Shown here one piece after another: positions 27,525-35,164 of a stretch of 35,164 bases of DNA. The translations under genes and the position numbers were made by a program. The stretch covers positions 1 to 35,164 of the forward strand of contig JAGWUY010000005.1 of assembly GCA_028868255.1 (NCBI GenBank). The letters run 5' to 3'. The stretch is from Alphaproteobacteria bacterium (GTDB lineage: Bacteria > Pseudomonadota > Alphaproteobacteria > Rhizobiales > Aestuariivirgaceae). The notes below the pieces were generated by a model, which did no database searches, was not told where the DNA came from, and worked only from the letters and a program-made list of their open reading frames with translations. The stretch's first letter is position 1, and the number at the start of each line of letters is the position of its first letter.

Positions 27525-28354
27525 CAGTCTTCGCGGTGGTCCATGGTGGCCCCTTCGGAGGGCGCATGTTCAGACCACAGTTTTTCGAGATTGTAGAAGC
27601 TGCGCACTTCTGGGCGGAAAATGTGAACAATCACATTGCCCGCATCGACCAACACCCAATCCGATTGTTCAAGGCCTTCGACGCGAATGTCTTTCTGTCC
27701 TGATGCTTTCAGCTTTGTTACCAGTTGATCGGCTATGGCGGCCACATGGCGGTTCACCCGCCCTGAGGCGATCACCATGCCATCGGCCATGGACGAGCGC
27801 CCTTCGAGATTGATGGCGATCACCTGTTCGGCCTTGGCATCATCCATGGCATCCAAGATCACATTCATCAAGGGCCAATCGGGGCCTGTATAGCGTGGGG
27901 CCTTAGGGGCCGCGACAATGACTGAAGCGGGTTTCTTGGCGCGTGAGGCTGGCTTTTTGGCCGCAGCTTTTTTGGCGACTGGTTTTTTAGCAGTGGTTTT
28001 TTTCGCTACGGTTTTTTTGGCCGCAACTCTCTTGGCAGCGGGCTTGTTGGCGACGGCCTTTTTTGCCACTGCCTTCTTTGCGGGCGTTTTGACCGCAATT
28101 TTCTTGACGACGACCTTTGCTGGCTTCTTGGCAACAGCTTTTTTTACAGTCGCTGTTTTAACGGTTGGCTTTTTGACGACTTTTTTTACCGCTTTTTTGA
28201 CAATAGGCTTCACCGCCTTGGCTGCTTTTTTGGCAACAGGCTTCACCGCTTTCTTGGCTGGCTTTTTGGCCGCTGGCTTCTTCACAACAGCTTTTTTGGC
28301 AGGGGATTTCTTGGTCGCTGGCTTTTTGGCAGCGCTGGCCTTCACAGTTTTCAC
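27524..28354 (-). CDS. rsfS: Ribosomal silencing factor RsfS with a long histone H1-like N-terminal tail
   Basis: RsfS binds ribosomal protein L14 and keeps 50S and 30S subunits apart in starvation. The RsfS domain is residues about 155-265 (VILDAMDDAKAEQVIAINLE, SDWVLVDAGNVIVHIFRPE, RSFYNLEKLW). Before it lies a Lys/Ala/Val/Pro tail of about 145 residues made of AAKKP-like units, similar to bacterial histone H1-like proteins. Normal RsfS is 105-150 aa. The GTG at 28354 is the first standard start after the nadD stop, but AGAAGGA sits 8 nt before an in-frame CTG at 28387, which would add 11 residues. It lies downstream of nadD, in the same frame. Confidence 0.9.
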   Translation of the reverse strand: MKTVKASAAKKPATKKSPAKKAVVKKPAAKKPAKKAVKPVAKKAAKAVKPIVKKAVKKVVKKPTVKTATVKKAVAKKPAKVVVKKIAVKTPAKKAVAKKAVANKPAAKRVAAKKTVAKKTTAKKPVAKKAAAKKPASRAKKPASVIVAAPKAPRYTGPDWPLMNVILDAMDDAKAEQVIAINLEGRSSMADGMVIASGRVNRHVAAIADQLVTKLKASGQKDIRVEGLEQSDWVLVDAGNVIVHIFRPEVRSFYNLEKLWSEHAPSEGATMDHRED

Positions 28355-28432
28355 AACGGGCTTCTTTTTAACAGGTTTCTTGCTCAGGGTCTTATTCCTT
28401 CTGATGTTGGGCGATCCATACCAAAAAACATC

Positions 28433-29038
28433 TCAAGATGAAATGGGTTTGGCAGCATGGCGAATCTGGGTCGAGCTTTCCTTGCGCAGCGGCATGGAAA
28501 TGAACACCCAGGCAGGCGGCTTAGCCAGCGCGAGGCGGCCCGACTGTTCATTGCGCAGGCGGGCATTGCCATATCTTATCGCTGCCTGACCGCCGAGGGC
28601 GCGCACTGAATAGCCAGGCCTGGCCAGAACAGCAATGGGCAGGGTTTCGACAATGGTTGTCCAATTATGCCAGCGGTCGAGATCGCGGAAACTGTCGGCC
28701 CCCATGATCCAGACGAAATGGGCCTGAGACATGGCTTGCTTGAGAGCGTGCAAGGTTTGGGCTGTGTTGCGACTGTGCAATTGCATTTCAAGATTGGTGA
28801 CCTTGAAGCGCGGGTGTTTGGCAATACCGCGCGTTTCATTGAGGCGGGTTTGGTATTCGCCGGTTTCTTTTGTGTCTTTCAGCGGGTTTTGAGGGGACAC
28901 CAGCCACCACACATAATCCAGTTTCAGGCGCTTCAAGGCATAGAGGGCGACCATGCGGTGGCCCTGATGGGCGGGGTTGAAAGAGCCGCCGAAGAGGCCG
29001 ATTTTTTGACCCTCACCAAAAGTTGGAAGTTTCAGCAT
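28433..29038 (-). CDS. nadD: Nicotinate-nucleotide adenylyltransferase
   Basis: Makes deamido-NAD from nicotinate mononucleotide and ATP. The protein has 201 aa from ATG 29038; the longer ORF-track reading runs back into proA. The nucleotidyltransferase motif is GGSFNPAHQGHR, with a C-terminal ESSTQIR (the ISSTxxR motif). It lies 7 nt after proA and before rsfS, the usual alphaproteobacterial order. Confidence 0.95.
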   Translation of the reverse strand: MLKLPTFGEGQKIGLFGGSFNPAHQGHRMVALYALKRLKLDYVWWLVSPQNPLKDTKETGEYQTRLNETRGIAKHPRFKVTNLEMQLHSRNTAQTLHALKQAMSQAHFVWIMGADSFRDLDRWHNWTTIVETLPIAVLARPGYSVRALGGQAAIRYGNARLRNEQSGRLALAKPPAWVFISMPLRKESSTQIRHAAKPISS

Positions 29039-29045
29039 GGGCGGT

Positions 29046-30296
29046 TCACGGCCTGGTCTGGCCTGTGCCACGGATTTGATATTTAAAAGTGGTGAGTTGG
29101 TTGACGCCCACGGGCCCGCGCGCATGCATCTTGCCGGTGGCGATGCCGATTTCAGCGCCAAAGCCAAATTCGCCGCCATCGGCAAACTGGGTTGAGGCAT
29201 TGTGCAGCACAATGGCTGAATCCACTTCAGTCAGGAACTTTTCGGCAGTTTTTTGATTGGCTGTCACGATGGAATCGGTGTGTTGTGAGCCATAGTTGGC
29301 GATGTGGACGATGGCAGCATCAACACCGTCAACCACGCGCAAAGAGACAATCGCATCAAGATACTCTGTTGACCAATCCTCTTCGGTTACAGGTTTGACG
29401 CGGGGATCAGTGTTTTGCGCAGCAGCATCACCTCGCACTTCGCAGCCTGCATCGATCAGTGTGCTGATGATTGGCTTGAGACTGTTGAGATTGGTGCTGT
29501 CGATAAGAATGGTTTCGGCGGAGCCACACACGCCAGTGCGGCGCATCTTGGCATTGAGCACAATGGATTTGGCCATTTCAGGATCAGCATCCCTGTCGAC
29601 ATAAACATGGCAGATGCCTTCGAGGTGGCTGAACACGGGCACGCGGGCATTTTCCTGTACCCGGGCGACAAGGCTTTTGCCACCACGGGGAATGATCAAA
29701 TCGATGGTGCCACCCAACCCTGTGAGCATATCGCCCACGGCCTCGCGGTCTGTGGTCTGTACCATTTGGATAGCGTGGGGGTCAAGGCCTGCTTCTGTGA
29801 GGCCCTGTTGCAGGCAGGTGATGATGGCCTGCGAAGAGGCAAAACCATCCGAGCCACCGCGTAAAATTGCGGCATTGCCAGACTTCAGGCACAGGCCGCC
29901 TGCATCAGCGGTGACATTGGGACGGCTTTCATAAATGATACCAATCACACCGATGGGCACGGCGATGCGCGAAATTTCCATGCCATTGGGGCGCTGCCAT
30001 TTTTCCAGCAAGCGGCCTACGGGATCGGGCAGGGCGGCGATATCCTCCAGCCCCTTGGCCATGGCTTCGATGCGGGCGGCATTGAGCGCCAGTCGGTCGA
30101 TGAAAGATGATTTCAGGTCCTTGGATTTGGCGGATGCCATATCCTGATCATTGGCGCTTTGAATGGTTTGCGCATGGGCGCGAATGGCCTTGGCCATGGC
30201 CAGAAGGGCTGCATTTTTTTGAGTTTCAGGGGCAAGGGCCAGTGATTTTGCAGCAATGCGAGCGTTTTGGCCCATTGTGATCAATTCAGCATTCAT
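29046..30296 (-). CDS. proA: Gamma-glutamyl phosphate reductase
   Basis: Second step of proline synthesis: NADPH reduction of gamma-glutamyl phosphate. The protein has 416 aa of the aldehyde dehydrogenase fold. The catalytic Cys is in [30 protein letters not shown]-type sequence (here [17 protein letters not shown]) and a C-terminal [15 protein letters not shown] are intact. It starts 3 nt after the proB stop. Confidence 0.97.
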   Translation of the reverse strand: MNAELITMGQNARIAAKSLALAPETQKNAALLAMAKAIRAHAQTIQSANDQDMASAKSKDLKSSFIDRLALNAARIEAMAKGLEDIAALPDPVGRLLEKWQRPNGMEISRIAVPIGVIGIIYESRPNVTADAGGLCLKSGNAAILRGGSDGFASSQAIITCLQQGLTEAGLDPHAIQMVQTTDREAVGDMLTGLGGTIDLIIPRGGKSLVARVQENARVPVFSHLEGICHVYVDRDADPEMAKSIVLNAKMRRTGVCGSAETILIDSTNLNSLKPIISTLIDAGCEVRGDAAAQNTDPRVKPVTEEDWSTEYLDAIVSLRVVDGVDAAIVHIANYGSQHTDSIVTANQKTAEKFLTEVDSAIVLHNASTQFADGGEFGFGAEIGIATGKMHARGPVGVNQLTTFKYQIRGTGQTRP

Positions 30297-30299
30297 GCG

Positions 30300-32554
<2,255 letters not shown>

Positions 32555-32612
32555 TTATTTGACGGTTTTATGCGGTTGTCCCGGCGACCACGGCGGTCTG
32601 TTCAGGGGTTTG

Positions 32613-32633
32613 ACTTTCACTTTGGTTGAAAGT
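32613..32633. promoter_or_regulatory. Inverted repeat upstream of the transglycosylase gene
   Basis: ACTTTCA-N7-TGAAAGT lies 34 nt before the ATG and overlaps a TTGACT that could be a -35 box; the matching -10 is poor. A regulatory role is speculative. Confidence 0.3.
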
Positions 32634-32666
32634 TTTCGTGCCGTTCAATCAACAAAGGAAATGTAC

Positions 32667-33164
32667 ATGCGTTCTAAACTTTTCGTTGCCGCTGCTGCGG
32701 CCATGGTTTCTGCTGGTCTGATGTCAGGCTCTGCTTTTGCTGCCAAGAAACACCATCAAGTGCGCCATCTCGCACGCGTTCATGTGGCCCGTACGCCTGC
32801 TGTTTCGAATGCTTCTCGCGCCAATGTTCAGGCCATGATCAAGGCCCAAGCCCCGCGTTATGGCGTTCCTACTTGGTTTGCTTTGCGCATTGCCAAGATT
32901 GAATCCGGCTTTAACCCCCGCGTTACTGGCGGTGCAGGTGAAATCGGCGTTTATCAATTGAAGTGCCAGACGGCGCGCGGCATTGGCTATTCGGGTTCAT
33001 GCGCGGGCCTCTACAATCCCGCAACCAATGTGCAATATGGGCTGAAGTATTTGTCGATGGCGGTGCGCTCATCACATGGCAATCTGAAGCTCGCAGCTTC
33101 CAAGCACAATGGCGGGCTGGGCCGCAAGTCACTTGTGCCACGCTATGTGGCCATGGTGTTCTGA
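32667..33164 (+). CDS. Secreted lytic transglycosylase-like (SLT) protein
   Basis: A 165-residue protein with a signal peptide (cut near SGSAFA-AKK) and an SLT/lysozyme-like domain (about 52-155). The catalytic Glu is E79 in RIAKIESGFNP. The usual GLMQ motif reads IGVYQLK, and the AYN(A/G)G motif reads SKHNGG, with His for Tyr. C100 and C112 may pair. I chose ATG 32667 because AAAGGA lies 7 nt before it; ATG 32661 is too close. A terminator follows. It may be a peptidoglycan-cleaving enzyme or an inactive binder. Confidence 0.82.
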   Translation: MRSKLFVAAAAAMVSAGLMSGSAFAAKKHHQVRHLARVHVARTPAVSNASRANVQAMIKAQAPRYGVPTWFALRIAKIESGFNPRVTGGAGEIGVYQLKCQTARGIGYSGSCAGLYNPATNVQYGLKYLSMAVRSSHGNLKLAASKHNGGLGRKSLVPRYVAMVF

Positions 33165-33183
33165 TCTACTTAGATTAGGTGAG

Positions 33184-33208
33184 AAAGGCGGCTTCTGGCC
33201 GCCTTTTT
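33184..33208 (+). terminator. Intrinsic terminator after the SLT gene
   Basis: AAAGGCGGC-TTCTG-GCCGCCTTTTT, about 20 nt after the stop. It separates this gene from the downstream ClpP-like gene. Confidence 0.9.
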
Positions 33209-33267
33209 GCTGTCTTGTCAGCGTCAGCAAGTTGCGTCAGACTTGTGCAAAAGAGTGTGAGATTTTG

Positions 33268-34128
33268 ATGCGTTTGATAAACTGTAGTTTTTTACTGTTC
33301 GCTCTGGTCTTGAGCGTTGCTGCCCACGCGGCTCCCGCCCCGCGCGAGATGACGTTTCAGGTGATGCGGGCAGCGCCCAGCAGTTGTGAGCCATCTTGCC
33401 CAGAGTGGATATATGCGCAGGGCGAAATTGTCGGCCGCAGTGTGTCGCAATTTGAAAAAACAATAAAGCGTGCGGGCCGTGTGCCACCTTTGGTCATCAT
33501 CCAATCAGGCGGAGGAGATGTAAGGGCGGCAATGGCACTGGGGCGTAGCATTCGCGCCCACAAGATGAAAGTTGCCGTTGGTTTCGCCATGCCTTTGGTC
33601 TGTGCAGCGGGCGATGACGTATGCCTGGGGCTGATGAAACCACACGGCATGGTGCGCGGGCTTGTGCCTTCTGTTCCCAGCTATTGTGCATCGGCTTGTA
33701 CACTGGTTTTGGCCGCTGGTGTTGAGCGCATGGCCGATGGTGCAAGCGTGATTGGCACGCACCAGATTTTGAACAAGCCGATTTTCCAGCGGATTTTTTA
33801 CCGCGAGAAATATTTGCTGATCAATGGCAAGAAAAAGATCATCAGCAAAACCATTACCAAGCGCGAAACATTTAACGGCAAACCCACCACCAAGATGACG
33901 CCAAAATTTGATGCTGAGCTTGAGCGTTATGTGAAAGCCATGGGGGTGGATAAACAATTCCTGAGTTTTTATAGCAAAGCTCCACCGAGTGGCATCTATA
34001 AGATGACACCTAAAGAAAGACTCGCCACGCGCATCATAACCACAGAAACGGGACCTGATAAACTGGCCGCGGCTTCGCGGTGTTCAGGCGCCGAGCCGCC
34101 CGAGACTTGTGTGATATTGAAGTACTGA
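33268..34128 (+). CDS. Periplasmic ClpP/crotonase-fold protein (COG3904-like)
   Basis: A 286-residue protein with a signal peptide (cut near AHA-APAP). The core has QSGGGDVRAAMALGRSIR, SYCASACTLVLAAG and VIGTHQI, the pattern of predicted periplasmic ClpP-like proteins. S142, H165 and D215 are spaced 23 and 50 apart; ClpP has about 25 and 49. Eight Cys in the mature part fall in four close pairs (40/44, 112/119, 140/144, 272/281), suggesting disulfides. I chose ATG 33268 because the longer reading crosses the terminator and lacks a signal peptide. The substrate is unknown. It converges on the GNAT gene with a 4-nt gap. Confidence 0.78.
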   Translation: MRLINCSFLLFALVLSVAAHAAPAPREMTFQVMRAAPSSCEPSCPEWIYAQGEIVGRSVSQFEKTIKRAGRVPPLVIIQSGGGDVRAAMALGRSIRAHKMKVAVGFAMPLVCAAGDDVCLGLMKPHGMVRGLVPSVPSYCASACTLVLAAGVERMADGASVIGTHQILNKPIFQRIFYREKYLLINGKKKIISKTITKRETFNGKPTTKMTPKFDAELERYVKAMGVDKQFLSFYSKAPPSGIYKMTPKERLATRIITTETGPDKLAAASRCSGAEPPETCVILKY

Positions 34129-34132
34129 ATGT

Positions 34133-34675
34133 TTAGCCTGCGTGGCGGAGCAGGAATTCAGCTTTCGTCAATTGCAATTGGGTTGACGGCACAATGCGGT
34201 CTTGGGCGCGTGAAAGTGCTGGCTCATGGCCCGTGATCTGAAAGCCTAAGCCTTGCAAGATGCGGCCCGAAGCGGGATTATCGTCATGGAAGGCGGAAAT
34301 CAGTCCTTCATGGCTGTTTGCAGTGAAAGCGTGAGTGACCATTGCCTTGGCGGCTTCTTTGCCATAGCCTTGGCCCCAATGGGCTTCGGCCAGCCAATAG
34401 CCCAATTCGCACTGATCTTGCTCGACCTCATAGAGATAGCTGATGACGCCGATTAGCTCCCCCGTGTGAGGCAGCTCTATGCCACATACCAGTGAGCGGT
34501 GATCGAACATGCTGATCCAATCTAGAAAATCCAGCGCATCAGCTTCGGTATACGGATAAGGCACGCGGGCCAGATTTTTGCAGACTTTGAAATTGCCAAT
34601 ACCACGCGTGATGCTGGGCGCATCTTCAACGCGCAAGGAGCGCAATTTCAATCGGCTTGTGTGAAGTATCATCAT
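34133..34675 (-). CDS. GNAT N-acetyltransferase (RimJ/RimL type)
   Basis: A 180-residue acetyltransferase. It starts MMILHTSRLKLRSLRVEDA (ATG 34675, or 34672), has ELGYWLAEAHWGQGYGKEA (acetyl-CoA loop) and NPASGRILQGLGF. This type acetylates protein N-termini or small amines; the substrate is unknown. A GNAT gene between rpmA and obgE is common in Rhizobiales. The rpmA terminator lies just upstream, so it may have its own weak promoter or depend on read-through. Confidence 0.88.
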   Translation of the reverse strand: MMILHTSRLKLRSLRVEDAPSITRGIGNFKVCKNLARVPYPYTEADALDFLDWISMFDHRSLVCGIELPHTGELIGVISYLYEVEQDQCELGYWLAEAHWGQGYGKEAAKAMVTHAFTANSHEGLISAFHDDNPASGRILQGLGFQITGHEPALSRAQDRIVPSTQLQLTKAEFLLRHAG

Positions 34676-34686
34676 GGTTTGCTCAA

Positions 34687-34718
34687 AACAAAAGGGAGAT
34701 GGTTGCCCATCTCCCTTT
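34687..34718 (-). terminator. Intrinsic terminator after rpmA
   Basis: On the minus strand AAAGGGAGATGG-GCAA-CCATCTCCCTTT is followed by TTGTTTT, about 24 nt after the rpmA stop. Confidence 0.85.
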
Positions 34719-34742
34719 GAAACTCATCGGTGGAAAAAAGGC

Positions 34743-35009
34743 TTATTCAGCGGCTTTCAATGGAAGAACGGAAACCAGCTGTTTGTTTTCCTTGGTGCCG
34801 CGGAAGGCCACTGTGCCATTGATCTTGGCGAAAATTGTGTGATCGCGGCCAATGCCAACACCAGAGCCTGGGTGCCACTGGGTGCCACGCTGACGCAGAA
34901 TGATGTTGCCTGCCACAACAGTTTCTCCGCCGAAGCATTTTACGCCGAGGCGCTTGCCTGCTGAGTCACGACCGTTGCGGGATGAACCGCCAGCTTTTTT
35001 ATGTGCCAT
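34743..35009 (-). CDS. rpmA: 50S ribosomal protein L27
   Basis: Near the peptidyl-transferase centre of the 50S subunit, 88 aa. It starts [20 protein letters not shown], with no cleavable N-extension, and has [17 protein letters not shown] lies 7 nt before the ATG. It follows rplU by 20 nt. Confidence 0.98.
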   Translation of the reverse strand: MAHKKAGGSSRNGRDSAGKRLGVKCFGGETVVAGNIILRQRGTQWHPGSGVGIGRDHTIFAKINGTVAFRGTKENKQLVSVLPLKAAE

Positions 35010-35029
35010 GGTTTGCTCCTATCTCTCTC

Positions 35030-35164
35030 TTATGTGCGGGCTTTATCGGTCTTGGCGCGGGGTGGTTTGCCCGCCATCAATTCCTTGGCCTGTTCAATCC
35101 ATTCTTCACGGGCAACACGGCCCTTCTGCTTGATTTCGCCTTCGATGCGTTCAACATCTTCAGG
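35030..35164 (-). CDS. rplU: 50S ribosomal protein L21, C-terminal end (partial)
   Basis: Not in the ORF track as its start lies outside the window. The 44 residues seen end in GRVAREEWIEQAKELMAGK, the C-terminal extension typical of alphaproteobacterial L21, beyond the universal L21 fold. The stop TAA is at 35030-35032. The position before rpmA supports the call. Confidence 0.85.
   Translation of the reverse strand, partial: PEDVERIEGEIKQKGRVAREEWIEQAKELMAGKPPRAKTDKART

Noticed and set aside
27918-28589. Plus-strand 223-aa ORF rich in Phe, Ala, Leu and Thr
   Set aside because: It is the antisense shadow of the AAKK-repeat tail of rsfS and the end of nadD; codons for Lys/Ala read backwards give Phe/Ala/Leu/Gly. 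There is no domain and no ribosome site.

Overview
The window reads as chromosomal core DNA of an alphaproteobacterium, most like Hyphomicrobiales (Rhizobiales) or a relative. The evidence is DUF2794 beside dapF, DUF1127 micro-proteins, PhaR beside phaAB, an F1-only atpHAGDC operon, and an L21 with the alphaproteobacterial C-terminal extension followed by L27, ObgE, ProB, ProA, NadD, RsfS and RlmH. I see no rRNA, tRNA, CRISPR array, transposase, prophage or toxin-antitoxin pair. Gene spacing is tight and strand use is operonic.

Layout. 1-965 (-): 5' two-thirds or less of htpG, cut by the window edge. 966-1420: gene-free, holding three inverted repeats in front of htpG and, on the minus strand, a structured RNA with an intrinsic terminator (6S-like in size and plan, not proven). 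1421-5906 (+): DUF2794, dapF, mtaB, ftsY, yciB. 6150-6668 (+): a MarR regulator with a perfect inverted repeat in its leader. 6670-9369 (-): cytochrome c maturation ccmA-B-C-D-G, including a 47-residue ccmD missing from the ORF track. 9373-11314 (-): phaA-phaB, which runs into ccmA with a 3-nt gap; phaR (+) is divergent. 12116-14215 (-): a PAS-GGDEF-EAL protein with a degenerate GGDEF motif and an intact-looking EAL domain.

14595-14890 (+): two overlapping DUF1127 micro-genes with a terminator. 15072-20044 (+): atpH-A-G-D-C, interrupted between atpD and atpC by a 91-bp palindromic intergenic element. 20101-25721 (-): RhlE-type helicase with DEVD in motif II, a HAD phosphatase, rppH, a divergent polysaccharide deacetylase, and ctpA. 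25718-32455 (-): an EnvC-like factor, rlmH, rsfS, nadD, proA, proB, obgE, most with gaps of a few bases or overlaps. 32667-34128 (+): two secreted proteins, a divergent lytic transglycosylase and a ClpP-fold periplasmic protein. 34133-35164 (-): GNAT acetyltransferase, rpmA, and the 3' end of rplU.

The genes serve ordinary growth: ribosome assembly and silencing, SRP targeting, lysine/peptidoglycan and proline synthesis, ATP synthesis, cytochrome c, PHB storage and wall remodelling. I did not find a new multi-gene system. The points most worth a second look are the structured RNA upstream of htpG, RsfS carrying a histone H1-like Lys/Ala tail of about 145 residues, the palindromic element inside the atp operon, the periplasmic ClpP-like protein, and the pha-ccm junction.
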